Positions 17,646-26,748 of a DNA stretch of 64,000 nucleotides are shown here, one piece after another. The position numbers were made by a program, and so were the translations under genes. This DNA comes from Bradyrhizobium sp. CB82 (GTDB lineage Bacteria; Pseudomonadota; Alphaproteobacteria; Rhizobiales; Xanthobacteraceae). The notes beneath the pieces are model-generated. The model was given only the letters and a program-made list of their open reading frames with translations, was not told where the DNA came from and did not search any database. Location of the stretch: contig NZ_CP121650.1 of the NCBI RefSeq assembly GCF_029714405.1, positions 7,135,001-7,199,000 on the forward strand, read 5' to 3'. The first letter of the stretch is position 1. Each line of letters opens with the position of its first letter.

Positions 17646-20032
17646 AGGTGCGCCGTTCCGCTGGCGTCAGCGCCGCCGCATCGTCCCCTTTTCCAGGGGA
17701 GCTGCGCCATGAATTTGCGCGCACCGAGGAGACCGGCTTTTCGGGCTTCATCTACGACCCGAAGGACCTGACTCGCCGGTTCGTGGTCGAGCTCCTCCTC
17801 GATGGGCTGCCTGTCCGACTTGCACGCGCGGAGGCTTACGTTCCTAAGCTCGCCGCGAAGGCCATTGGCGATGCCTGCTACGGCTTCTCCTTCGCTTTGA
17901 CGCCCGAACTATTGAGCGACAGCCTGCTTGCCGAGGTCCGCCTTGCCAATGGCTCCGACGCGATCGGCACCTCAATTCAGCTCGGAGAGGCCGCGGAAGT
18001 CTCGACCGACAGCCGAGGCCTTGGAGCTGTCGAATGGATGGGCGGCTTGCGGTTTCGCGGATGGGTGCGTTGCCCGGCAACGGAATCGCCGATCGTGCGG
18101 GCCGTCGTCGACGGCGAGCCGATCGCGGAGGCGCGGGCGAGCGGCTTCAGTCACATTGGCGGTATCGACAATGCCAATCTGGTCAAAGCCTTCGACCTTC
18201 ATCTGCCGGGCGATTACGCGGATGGACGGGTCCGCCGCGTCCACTTCATCACCGAGGATGAACTGCAGTTGACGGTCGCGCCTGTGACGTTCGTGGCCTT
18301 TCCTGATACAGTCGAACGGTTCTTTGCAGGTTTCAGCGAGACGGAATCCGAGCGCTTGCGCGGCCAGATGCTCGATCGGCTGTTGCCGGCATCTGCCCCC
18401 TTCACGAGCTATGTAGATTGGCGCAAACGCTGGGATGAAAGAGCTCAGTCGCCTTCTCCGATAGTGACCGTCGATCGTCCCACGGCCGTGGTACTCGTCG
18501 CCGGAGGCAATGAGGAGATCTCGCTGGAGAGCCTCGACCGGCAACAGCACGGCAACTGGGTCGCGGCCGTTCTCCCATCCCTGGAGGGACCGGGAAGCTT
18601 TGATCCGGACGAGCTGCGCGACTTTCTCGCTCGTGACGGCCGCGATGCGGAGATCGTGGTGTTCGCGCCGACCGGCACAGTATTCGACCAGCTTGCGCTG
18701 GAGGGGCTCGCGCAGGGCTTTGTGACGATCCCGCAAGCTCGTTCGGTCTATTGCGATCTGGAGATCTCCGGTGAGGATGCTCGCCCATGGCCGCTGGCTC
18801 TTCCCGCCTTCGACTATGAACGGATGCTCGAGCAGGGTTATTGCGCGCAGCTCTTTGCCATGGACCGCGCAACGGTTCTGGCCGCGCTCGCGGCAAGGCC
18901 AACGAATCTCTATCGTGTGTTCAACAGCCAATTCGACGACAGCAACGCGTCGCGCAACAAACAGGTCGTCCATGTCCCAATCCCGCTCGGGCGAATGCCA
19001 CCGCTGGACGTGGTTGTGCACAGCCGTCTGCTAGCCAAGGCAAGCCTTACCCATCTTGCCGCGCGCGGCATCGCGGCGGAGACGAAGGCTCAGCGCGGCG
19101 CGCTGTTGCCGGCAGCCTGGGTGACCAGGAAGCCCAAGCCACGCACGCTCACCGTCATCATCCCGGTCCGTAACCGCAAGGACTTGCTCGCAACCTGCCT
19201 TTCCAGCATCGCGCCGGCACTGACCAAAGCGCGAGCGCGTGTTCTGGTCGTCGACAACGACTCGAGTGACGCCGACATGATCGACTATCTCGTAACACTG
19301 AAACGCAGCGGTACGGATGTGCTCGCTGTCCCCGGCGCCTTCAACTTCGCGCGGCTCAACAATCTCGCGGTGGAAGCCTGCGATAGCGACGATGTGCTGC
19401 TGCTGAACAACGATATCAGGGCGATGGACACCGCCTGGCTTGCCGAGATGCAGGGCCGGCTTGCAGAGGCCGACGTGGGCGCCGTCGGTGCGCTGCTGCT
19501 GTGGCCGAGCAGCATGATCCAGCACGCCGGCGTAACGCTCGGTGCGAGTTTCGCCGCACAACATATCGGCAACGACCGGCTCGCCAGCGATCCCGGTTAT
19601 GGCGACATGCTGAAGGTTGCTCGCGAATGCGGATCAGTCACGGCGGCTTGCCTGTTGACCCGGCGTAGCGACTACCTCGACGCGGGCGGGCTCGATGAGG
19701 TGCGCTTTCCCATAAACTTCAACGACGTCGACTACTGCTTGAGCTTACGCAGCCGGGGCAAGCGCGTCATATGGACGCCAGCCGCGCGGCTTTACCATCA
19801 TGAATCGGCAAGCCGCGGGCGCGATCAGGTCGGCGACAAGGCCGCGCGCTTCGAGCGCGAGCTCCGCAATCTGCGTAACAAATGGGGCGAACATCTTCTC
19901 GAGGACCCCTATTACAACCCCAACCTCTCGCTGGACGCGGTACCATTTTCGGCACTGGCCTGGCCGCCACGAGACCGGTCGCCCCGTGTCAATCTGCCTC
20001 CCTTCGCTGTTGAACTCCCACCCGGATTCTGA
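17639..20032 (+). CDS. Family 2 glycosyltransferase with N-terminal beta domains
   Basis: A 797-residue protein. The first ~210 residues look like two beta-sandwich domains (VVELLLDGLPVRLARAEAYV; GLRFRGWVRCPATES). A middle part to ~485 has no match I know. The C-terminal third is a clear GT2 domain: LTVIIPVRNRKDLLATCL, VLVVDNDSSD, NFARLNNLAVEAC, the LLLNNDI metal-binding motif, and FNDVDYCLSLRSRGKR followed by LYHHESASRG. That motif set is typical of rhamnosyl or galactofuranosyl-type transferases, though the donor cannot be assigned. ATG 17639 overlaps the upstream stop, so the two GT2 proteins are probably made together. Confidence 0.9.
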   Translation: MVKVRRSAGVSAAASSPFPGELRHEFARTEETGFSGFIYDPKDLTRRFVVELLLDGLPVRLARAEAYVPKLAAKAIGDACYGFSFALTPELLSDSLLAEVRLANGSDAIGTSIQLGEAAEVSTDSRGLGAVEWMGGLRFRGWVRCPATESPIVRAVVDGEPIAEARASGFSHIGGIDNANLVKAFDLHLPGDYADGRVRRVHFITEDELQLTVAPVTFVAFPDTVERFFAGFSETESERLRGQMLDRLLPASAPFTSYVDWRKRWDERAQSPSPIVTVDRPTAVVLVAGGNEEISLESLDRQQHGNWVAAVLPSLEGPGSFDPDELRDFLARDGRDAEIVVFAPTGTVFDQLALEGLAQGFVTIPQARSVYCDLEISGEDARPWPLALPAFDYERMLEQGYCAQLFAMDRATVLAALAARPTNLYRVFNSQFDDSNASRNKQVVHVPIPLGRMPPLDVVVHSRLLAKASLTHLAARGIAAETKAQRGALLPAAWVTRKPKPRTLTVIIPVRNRKDLLATCLSSIAPALTKARARVLVVDNDSSDADMIDYLVTLKRSGTDVLAVPGAFNFARLNNLAVEACDSDDVLLLNNDIRAMDTAWLAEMQGRLAEADVGAVGALLLWPSSMIQHAGVTLGASFAAQHIGNDRLASDPGYGDMLKVARECGSVTAACLLTRRSDYLDAGGLDEVRFPINFNDVDYCLSLRSRGKRVIWTPAARLYHHESASRGRDQVGDKAARFERELRNLRNKWGEHLLEDPYYNPNLSLDAVPFSALAWPPRDRSPRVNLPPFAVELPPGF

Positions 20033-20203
20033 CCGATGCCGTTGAAATTCAACGCAACTTTCTCTAGCTGCACCGGGCAGTGCGGTTTTTCGACCGGCAT
20101 GAGGTCCGCCGCGGTTCGACACCAGAGTTTCAGGAATAGTGTGTAACCGCACGTGTTTTAGACGACTGGCTGCAGAAGCCATTCATTTCGTAGGTTTGAT
20201 GCA

Positions 20204-20812
20204 ATGGTAAAGAAGGTCCTCAACGCTGGAAGCGGGCCGGTCAATCCCGAGCGGCTACAGCGTACCTTCCGGAACGGCGGCTGGCAGGAAGTGCGAATGG
20301 ACGTCGACCCGCGAGTCGCCCCGGACATTGTGGGCTCACTCGAGGATCTCAGTCCCGTCGCGGACAAGAGCTTTGATGCGGTCTTTTGTTCGCACAGTCT
20401 CGAGCACCTTCATCCGCACGATGTCCGCTCTGCGCTCCGCGGCATCGTCCGCGTGCTCAAGCTGCACGGCTTTGCGCTCATCACCTCGCCGGATCTCGAA
20501 CCGATTGCAGCACTTGTCGCACAGGGGCGCGGAGAGGAAGTCGCCTACGAATCACCGCTTGGGCCGATTACCGCACTCGACATGATCTACGGCCACGCCG
20601 CGTCGATCGAGAAGGGCAATCTCTACATGGCTCACAACAGCGGCTTCACGGCAGAGGTCATTGCACGACTGCTCCTGGAGGCCCGCTTCGATGAAGTGCT
20701 GGTGATCAAGGGCAATTGCTACGACTTCTATGCGCTGGCCTTGATGCCACATGCCGACAAGCCTCAAATCCTCGGGGAGCTACGCAACGGCGGGCTCGAC
20801 TTCACCGAGTAG
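20204..20812 (+). CDS. SAM-dependent class I methyltransferase
   Basis: A 202-residue small methyltransferase. It opens with the glycine motif KVLNAGSGPVNP, followed by motif II-like RMDVDPRVAPDIVG and the post-motif DAVFCSHSLEHLHPHDV, which is the classic H-x-L-E-H sequence of the Methyltransf_11 group. LHGFALITSPDLEPI matches the following strand. Enzymes of this group transfer methyl from S-adenosylmethionine to many acceptors; next to three glycosyltransferases, O-methylation of a glycan is the simplest guess. It lies 171 bases downstream of the GT2 pair and may be part of the same transcript. Confidence 0.85.
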   Translation: MVKKVLNAGSGPVNPERLQRTFRNGGWQEVRMDVDPRVAPDIVGSLEDLSPVADKSFDAVFCSHSLEHLHPHDVRSALRGIVRVLKLHGFALITSPDLEPIAALVAQGRGEEVAYESPLGPITALDMIYGHAASIEKGNLYMAHNSGFTAEVIARLLLEARFDEVLVIKGNCYDFYALALMPHADKPQILGELRNGGLDFTE

Positions 20813-20876
20813 GGCGGCACCGGGATCCGCCCGGCGCCCACGGTTGAGCGCGAAGGCGCTCGGAGCAATCATCCTG

Positions 20877-20910
20877 GCAAAAAACGAAACGCCCCCGAAA
20901 CCGGGGGCGT
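20877..20910 (-). terminator. Rho-independent terminator of the RTX-like gene
   Basis: A perfect 9-bp stem (ACGCCCCCG / CGGGGGCGT, 20889-20897 with 20902-20910) encloses an AAAC loop. On the minus strand it is followed by GTTTCGTTTTTTG. It starts 28 bases after the stop codon of the minus-strand glycine-rich gene. Confidence 0.88.
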
Positions 20911-20937
20911 TCGCTGCGGTATCTTTCGCTATGGGGG

Positions 20938-22467
20938 TTAGGTCGGCTTGTAGTCGGTGTCGTTGAAGATGATGTCCTGCACATTGGTGAAGGTCATCGT
21001 GTTGCCGCCAGAAGTAATGGTGGTGACCCCCGCCGTCGTGCTGATCGTGACGTCCGTCGAGTTGAGGCCATCCATGAAGGCCACGTTCGAACCCGCGCCG
21101 CCATCGATCGTGCTGTTCGTGATCGAAGTGACCTCGAACTGATCGTTGCCGGAGCCGCCGGTGATCGAGGCACTGCCTGTGCCCGTGATGTAGAGGTTGC
21201 TGCCCGTGGAAGCACTGCCATTGATCGTGTCGCTGCCTGAGCCGCCCCAGACCGTATTGGCACCGCCGCCGGTGATAGTGGCGACCGCAACTGAGGCCCC
21301 CTCAAGATGAGCCTGGTTGCCCGACCCGCTGATATTGATGACGTCGATGCCAGATCCGCCGAACAAGGTGTCGCTGCCATTGAGCGTGAAGGTGTCAGTT
21401 CCCGAGCTGCCGCCCGCGTACATCACGGTTGCACCGGAGCCGGCAACCAGCGTGTCGTTGCCGCTGCCGTTAGCGTACATTGTATCGTTGCCGCTGCCAC
21501 CGGTCATTGACACGTTGCTGGTGCCGTAAGCTTCGAACGTGTCGTTGCCGCCGCCGCCGGTCATGGTGGTATTACCACCCTGCTCCGACACAAAGTGCTC
21601 GTTGCCGGTGCCGCCGGTGAGCGTATCGCTGCCCGTGCCCGCGATCAGCGTGCTGTTGCCAGAACCGCCCAGCAACAAGTTGTTGCCACCAGTGGCTTGG
21701 AGCTTGTCGTCACCACCGCCAGAAATCAGCGTGTTATTGCCAGAGCCGAGCGAAACGATCTGATCATTGCCCGTGCCGCCAACCAGCGAGTCGCTGCCGG
21801 CGCCACCATACAGCGTGTCGCCACCATTGCCGGCGATCAGGGTCTGGTTGCCGCTGCCGGCCTGGAGGTAGTTGTGGCCGGTACCCGATGCCTCAAGCGT
21901 GTCGTTGCCCGAGCCGCCAAACATCGTGTCGTCGCCACCGCCGCCGAAGAAGTGGTTGTTACCACCGTTGTTGTCGACGAACAGGTCGTTGCCGGTGCCG
22001 GCGTAGATCGAGCTATTGCCGGTGCCAGCGATCAGAACGTTGTTGCCATTGCCAGCATGAATCGTGTCGTTGCCGCCGCCTGCGGTGATCGTATCGTTAT
22101 CCGTCGAGCCCCAGACCACATCGCTGCCGCTATCGAGCAGCGTAACTTTGGCGGGCCCACCATCTGCGACCACGATGCCGACGTTCTGCGTGCCGCGCAG
22201 CGTCAGATTGCCACCCGGTTCGATGACAATCAGCGCGTCGTTGGAGTCGGTCGTAATGGCGGCAGGTGTGTCGCCTTCGATGAGGACATTCGCGCTCGGG
22301 TCAATTGCCTTGTAGCCGTTCAGGCTCTCAACTCGGATTGTATCACCGGCAGTCGGGAAGAATCCCTTTGATATCAGATAGTTATCAATTTCAGTAAGCG
22401 TCGTTGAATCGACATGGGGTCCAATGAGCGCATTAAATTGAGCTTCGGTATAGTCATAGGTAGACAT
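20938..22467 (-). CDS. Glycine-rich RTX-like calcium-binding protein, probable type I secretion substrate
   Basis: A ~509-residue acidic protein with no signal peptide. After ~110 residues it enters some 35 glycine-rich units of nine or so residues of the form G-G-x-G-N-D-T-L/I-x (for example FGGSGNDTLEASG, YGGAGSDSLVGGTGNDQ). These form calcium-bound parallel beta-rolls in RTX proteins. The C terminus is a short hydrophobic/acidic segment ending VQDIIFNDTDYKPT, as expected for an uncleaved type I secretion signal. ATG 22467 is preferred (AAGGGA eight bases upstream). Asn-Thr/Ser content is high and lysine nearly absent. An exporter operon for such cargo lies ~8.5 kb away. No protease, lipase or adhesin domain was recognised, so a matrix or surface role is inference. 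Confidence 0.9.
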   Translation of the reverse strand: MSTYDYTEAQFNALIGPHVDSTTLTEIDNYLISKGFFPTAGDTIRVESLNGYKAIDPSANVLIEGDTPAAITTDSNDALIVIEPGGNLTLRGTQNVGIVVADGGPAKVTLLDSGSDVVWGSTDNDTITAGGGNDTIHAGNGNNVLIAGTGNSSIYAGTGNDLFVDNNGGNNHFFGGGGDDTMFGGSGNDTLEASGTGHNYLQAGSGNQTLIAGNGGDTLYGGAGSDSLVGGTGNDQIVSLGSGNNTLISGGGDDKLQATGGNNLLLGGSGNSTLIAGTGSDTLTGGTGNEHFVSEQGGNTTMTGGGGNDTFEAYGTSNVSMTGGSGNDTMYANGSGNDTLVAGSGATVMYAGGSSGTDTFTLNGSDTLFGGSGIDVINISGSGNQAHLEGASVAVATITGGGANTVWGGSGSDTINGSASTGSNLYITGTGSASITGGSGNDQFEVTSITNSTIDGGAGSNVAFMDGLNSTDVTISTTAGVTTITSGGNTMTFTNVQDIIFNDTDYKPT

Positions 22468-22852
22468 GTTACTGTCCCTTCCACCGAAGGTTACGACAAC
22501 CCCCGGTTCATTTCCACAATGTCGGCTCTCGGACTCACCAGTGCCTCCCTTGCACCAAAGGGGAGGGTTGATCACGAGCTATGCTTAACTACTGGTTACA
22601 TACCCGGGTAAAGGTTTCGGAGTCAACCTGTAGAATTGTGCACCGCGATCTTGAAAATTTCCTTTTGTTCTCCGTGGCTTATTAGGGACTGCAATCGGAC
22701 GCTGCCGCACACGCGTGCAACTCGCTTAATTTGCAAGCATTGCTTTTGAACCGAATAGCGCACATACGATTCGCGGAACCTTCACTATTCGAAGCGCAGC
22801 CAAAACGCATCTCTAGGTTGATTTGCTAGGAAATACCAACAATTAGCCGCAT
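22468..22852. other. AT-richer gap upstream of the RTX-like gene
   Basis: About 385 bases between two minus-strand genes. The stretch around 22640-22850 is clearly richer in A and T than its surroundings and should hold the promoter of the RTX-like gene, but no specific promoter element or operator could be pinned down by eye. No small gene was seen. Confidence 0.45.
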
Positions 22853-24295
22853 TCAATAAGCGGGGGATATGAGCAGGACGACACAGGTCTTGAGCAGGAT
22901 TTTTACGTCGAGCCACAAGCTCCAATTGTCGATGTACCAGAGGTCGTGATCGACACGCGCCTTCATCTGCGAGAGCGTGGTCTCACCGCGGAAGCCGTTG
23001 ACCTGCGCCCAACCTGTCAGGCCAGGCTTGACGTGATGCCGATAGGCGTAGTTGGCGATGAGTTGTCCGTAATAATCCGTATGCGCCGCAGCGTGGGGCC
23101 GCGGTCCCACCAACGACATCTCGCCACGCAGAATGTTGATCAACTGCGGCAGCTCATCGATGCTGGTCCGTCGCAGCCAGCGCCCCACACGCGTCAGACG
23201 ATCGTCATTCCGCGAGACCTGCTTCACCGTGGGACCATCATCCATCGTGGTGAGCGTGCGAAACTTGAAAATCCTGAACGGCACTCCGCTGAAACCGGTC
23301 CGGGCCTGTGTAAAGAACACAGGTCCTCTTGAGCCAAGCTTGATGAGCAGCGCAGACGCCAGCATCAATGGCGACGCCAGAATGAGCAGCGCGGCCGAGA
23401 CCACGATGTCGAGCGTGCGCTTCGCCAGACGCTCCTCGAAGCTTAGCGGGGCGCGCTGGATCTCGGTCGCCCAAACGCCTCCGACAGACAATTCATGCCG
23501 TCCAAGAAGGCGCGAAACCTTGGGATCTGGAAAGAGCCGCACCGATAGCGGTACCGCACGCAGGATTTCCGCAAGCCGACCGATGCGATCGGGCCTGCCC
23601 CAATCCATGAGCAGAAAGTAGCTGTCGATGCGATGCTCCGGGCCAGCAGCGTCGATCAGTTCGCGACCGATTTCGTCAAAGTCGTCTGACGCCGGGAGAA
23701 CCAGAAACCGCGCAACATCGTAGTCGTGAAAGGCGAGATCCTGCAGGTAGGTACGCGCCTCTTCGACGCGCCGATCACTGACGACCACCACCTGCCGCGG
23801 CGCGATGACGCGCATGGCGCGAGCCTGGTGCAGCTGCGCGCTGAGCAGCGCGCGCCAGCCGACCAGCGCACTCCAGCCGGTCAGGAAGAACGCGATGGTC
23901 GCACCACGGGAGAGATTGGGACCGACCTTCAGCAGAAAGGCCAGCGTGACAAGCATGAGAAAGACCGCGATCCACGCCATCGTGACCTCGCGGCACTGGA
24001 GAACGGGCTGCATCAGCCGTCGCACGGAATAGTTGCCGCGGTAGGTCAGAAATATCGTGAGATAAAAGGATACGGCGCAGGCCAGGCCCATGAACGTCGT
24101 GAGATCTCCGACCTCCTGCAGCATGATGCGATGGTAGCCGACCGCAGAGGCCACGCTCGCAAGGATCAACAGGCAAAGATCGGCGAAAAATACCGCAGGA
24201 CCAACCAAGTAGCCGGGAATGCCAAGCCGCAGGCCCGAGCCCCTGGCCCCGCCCCCTACTTCTCGGGACAGCCGATAGTCGGTAGTGTCAGCCAC
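22853..24295 (-). CDS. Polyprenyl-phosphate sugar-1-phosphate transferase (WbaP/GumD/ExoY type)
   Basis: A 480-residue membrane enzyme that starts lipid-linked repeat-unit synthesis by moving a hexose-1-phosphate from UDP-sugar to undecaprenyl phosphate. Four N-terminal membrane helices (to ~155) and a soluble central domain precede the catalytic C-terminal part. The latter begins with the family signature KRTLDIVVSAALLILASPLM, then FKFRTL, VGRWLRRTSIDELPQL, INILRGEMSLVGPRP and HHVKPGLTGWAQVNGFRG. All expected catalytic segments are present. The length and helices place it with full-length GumD/WbaP rather than short ExoY. It is transcribed divergently from the ParA-like gene. The sugar could be glucose or galactose. 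Confidence 0.93.
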   Translation of the reverse strand: MADTTDYRLSREVGGGARGSGLRLGIPGYLVGPAVFFADLCLLILASVASAVGYHRIMLQEVGDLTTFMGLACAVSFYLTIFLTYRGNYSVRRLMQPVLQCREVTMAWIAVFLMLVTLAFLLKVGPNLSRGATIAFFLTGWSALVGWRALLSAQLHQARAMRVIAPRQVVVVSDRRVEEARTYLQDLAFHDYDVARFLVLPASDDFDEIGRELIDAAGPEHRIDSYFLLMDWGRPDRIGRLAEILRAVPLSVRLFPDPKVSRLLGRHELSVGGVWATEIQRAPLSFEERLAKRTLDIVVSAALLILASPLMLASALLIKLGSRGPVFFTQARTGFSGVPFRIFKFRTLTTMDDGPTVKQVSRNDDRLTRVGRWLRRTSIDELPQLINILRGEMSLVGPRPHAAAHTDYYGQLIANYAYRHHVKPGLTGWAQVNGFRGETTLSQMKARVDHDLWYIDNWSLWLDVKILLKTCVVLLISPAY

Positions 24296-24561
24296 AAGAA
24301 TGACTCAGCTGTAACCGAATTAAGGAAAAATTGAGCTCGCCTTATAGAGACAACTTAAACGTTTGGCGAGTCGTTTGCTGTGATGCGGTATCGCTCTCCG
24401 CTCCCGACTCGCCCCGGACGAAGCCTGGACAGGCAAGAATGCAACACTCCGTTGTCAAAATTTCTGCGCAACCTACCGAGACTTGAATGAGAAAATCATT
24501 CGTTGGATTGATGGGAGACGATCGGCGGAAAGAGCGCTCTGCTCGACTAGAGAAAAGGCAT

Positions 24562-25218
24562 ATGCGCTCGGTGATCTCAATCGTCCAGCGGAAAGGCGGG
24601 GCGGGCAAAACGACCATCGCGATAAGCTTGGCGGGCGATTTGCACCGGCGCGGCATCTTGGTGGATGTTATTGACGCCGATCCACAGCGATCCGCCGCGG
24701 AGTGGGCCGCGCCTGGACGGCTTCCCTTTCGGGTCTCCGAGGTGCCGCTGCATTATGGTGAGGCAGCCCGCTGGGCCAAGCTCATCAGCTCATCGCCGGG
24801 GAGCGTCACCATTATTGACACGCCGCCGCACGAATACGCGGTTGGCGCTGCGGTCGCGGTCGCTGACATCATCGTTCTGCCCTGTACACCTTCGGGGCTC
24901 GACCTGAGCGCCACGGAGGAAACGATTTCGGCCATCGCCTTCGCCCGCAGCAAACGCGACGCCGACGTCCCGACCTTTCTCGTTCCCAATCGGGTCGATC
25001 CCCGAACGCTGGAAGGCCAGCAAATCGTGGAGGCGCTAGGCGAACTGGGAGAGACGGTCTGCGGTCCAATTGCTTCGCGGCTCGCTTACGTCCGTGCCTT
25101 CTCTGCTGGCACGCTGCCCCGAGGTTACGCCATCTCGACGGAGCTTGCCGGACTGAGCGAGCCTATACTTGCGGCAGTCCAGCAAGCGATGCACGCCCCC
25201 CGTCTGCCGGCGACCTGA
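24562..25218 (+). CDS. Orphan ParA/MinD-like ATPase
   Basis: A ~218-residue P-loop ATPase. From ATG 24562 it reads into a beta-strand and the deviant Walker A KGGAGKTT with its signature lysine. DVIDADPQRSAAEW is the Walker A'-like switch and VTIIDTPPH the Walker B. There is no DNA-binding N-terminal domain, and no ParB gene or parS-like inverted repeats nearby. AAAGG lies just before the chosen ATG; an earlier in-frame ATG at 24487 gives a 25-residue extension that looks non-coding. Orphan ParA proteins position chromosomes, chemoreceptor arrays or polar structures; here it could place the polysaccharide machinery, which is inference from location. Confidence 0.85.
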   Translation: MRSVISIVQRKGGAGKTTIAISLAGDLHRRGILVDVIDADPQRSAAEWAAPGRLPFRVSEVPLHYGEAARWAKLISSSPGSVTIIDTPPHEYAVGAAVAVADIIVLPCTPSGLDLSATEETISAIAFARSKRDADVPTFLVPNRVDPRTLEGQQIVEALGELGETVCGPIASRLAYVRAFSAGTLPRGYAISTELAGLSEPILAAVQQAMHAPRLPAT

Positions 25219-25470
25219 CGGTCTTGCCAAGCCAAACAACCTTGGGTAGTAACGATAATATCGCTCGTTAAGCGCAGGATGAGGAAACACGCCCTTTGGA
25301 AGTCAGGAGCCCTTGGATGATCGGAGCGAGCCCATTTCGTCGTCGACTTCAATCGTCGAAGAATTGCAACGAGCACGCCGAATATCGGTCTGACAGTCGC
25401 GATCGACAGCGCAAGCCTCTAGCCGTCCGATCGAGCCTCGCTCATTCGAACAGGGCCACGAGTTGCTGCA

Positions 25471-25794
25471 CTATTGGAGAAATTTCGATCTCGGCAAAGC
25501 CGTCGAGACCTGATTACCTTCGAGCTGCGCTGCCTGATCGCGAGCTCGCACGGCTTGGGCCTGATCTCGAACGTGCTTGATGTAGGGGCGCAGAAGCTTT
25601 CGCGCATCCTCTATGCCGGCACGAGCGTCGTTGACATCGATACCTCGCGGCAAGGGCGTCGCGGTCAACTGTCTATCCATCGCCTCGATCAACTTGGTGC
25701 AGTCATCCCGATGCTCTCCGGCAACCAATTCGGCAGCCAGCAGCCGGATGAGGTTCAACAACGCCAGGGTAGTAACTTTGGACGTATCGCTCAA
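25471..25794 (-). CDS. Hypothetical small helical protein
   Basis: A ~107-residue soluble protein starting at TTG (25794). Its N-terminal half has a regular amphipathic pattern (LALLNLIRLLAAELVAGEH) and a later helix with Arg/Ala/Gln. No family is recognised. An overlapping plus-strand frame covers nearly the same bases; I prefer the minus strand because its hydrophobic periodicity looks more protein-like. No strong ribosome site is seen, so the start is uncertain. Confidence 0.45.
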   Translation of the reverse strand: MSDTSKVTTLALLNLIRLLAAELVAGEHRDDCTKLIEAMDRQLTATPLPRGIDVNDARAGIEDARKLLRPYIKHVRDQAQAVRARDQAAQLEGNQVSTALPRSKFLQ

Positions 25795-26129
25795 CGCAGG
25801 CCCTTTCGCTGGTTGCCTGCCCCCATGCCAGATCGCTAGCAAGATCTAGCGAGTAGTATCATTCCCATGATGGGTGGCACATTTGTGGTCAGCGTTATTT
25901 CCGTTCGCGGTATGTGCCCATTACTTTTATGAGAGGGCTACTATCGATCTAAATCACATTTGAAGCAGGGGCTTGTACTATTGAGAGTTAATCACATCGA
26001 GAGGCGCCCAAGAGCGTCCGCCGGCTTAATCCGCTTCCGGAAGTGCAATCTATAGATTCGGGGTCCGGCCCCTCATCCAAATAAGCACCGAATTTGGTGG
26101 CGAGGCTCCGCGGATGGCGCCCGCAAACG

Positions 26130-26195
26130 CACGGCCCCACCGCCAAGCAAGTCGGTGGAGCGAACGGGTCTTCTTAGCGGCTTTGCTTGCCTCGA
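26130..26195. repeat. Hairpin element, copy A of a duplicated intergenic motif
   Basis: This segment shares blocks CGGCCCCACC, AAGCAA, GAGCGAAC, GGGTC and GCGGCTTTG, in the same order and spacing, with 46736-46790. CAAGCAAGTCG (26144-26154) can pair with CGGCTTTGCTTG (26178-26189) with one bulged base. It sits in a ~420-base gap (25843-26262) that holds no other recognised feature. It may be a small RNA or a dispersed repeat. Confidence 0.6.
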
Positions 26196-26262
26196 GAGAT
26201 TGCCTCAGCGCGTAGCAGAGTTTGCTGCTTCGATAAGTGGCTAATCGTGCAGGGCTCGACGA

Positions 26263-26535
26263 TCAGTACGCGCGGCGGAGGACGGGGCCTACCGGCGCAC
26301 AGACGCGATCCATGTACCAGCCGTACGGCGTTTCAACACGCACCAGCGGGCAGCGGCGCGACGGCACATAGCGGTAAGGATAAGGCTGCGCCCAGAACGT
26401 GACAGGCGTTGCCCGGCTCTCGCCTGTCAGCAGAGCTGCACTCGCAGACATTTGCATAGCAGCGCTTGCGTCGCTCGCTGCACAGAAAGATGCAGCCAAT
26501 CCCAGAAGACCAACCCGCGCGAACGTCTGCAACAT
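26263..26535 (-). CDS. Small secreted hypothetical protein
   Basis: A 90-residue protein from ATG 26535, which has GGGAG nine bases upstream. An N-terminal signal peptide is clear (MLQTFARVGLLGLAASF, then ASDASA before the likely cleavage). The mature part is short, Tyr/Pro/Arg-rich, with RYVPSRRCPLVRVETPYGWY and two cysteines (CPLV and RVCAPVG) that could form a disulfide. This style is common in periplasmic hypothetical proteins of Bradyrhizobium; no function is assigned. Confidence 0.72.
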   Translation of the reverse strand: MLQTFARVGLLGLAASFCAASDASAAMQMSASAALLTGESRATPVTFWAQPYPYRYVPSRRCPLVRVETPYGWYMDRVCAPVGPVLRRAY

Positions 26536-26748
26536 TCGTAAAGCTCCCTTGCCCCAACCGAACTCGCTGATGGCCCGCTTGATTCCAAACCGAATGGGCC
26601 TAACGGCGATCGAACTCTGAGACAAACCCAGAGATCAGGTCACATTAGACAAAGGCAGATTACCAACCCGCCGGGTCATTAGGCAACCGTAGCACCTGAC
26701 CAAATCGTCCCCTGAGGCGAAATAGCCTGGAACTGTGGCATGTCCGAC

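Noticed and set aside
24562..25218. Plasmid partition locus or replication origin
   Set aside because: Only a ParA-like gene is present; no ParB, RepA-like gene, iterons or parS-like repeats were found.
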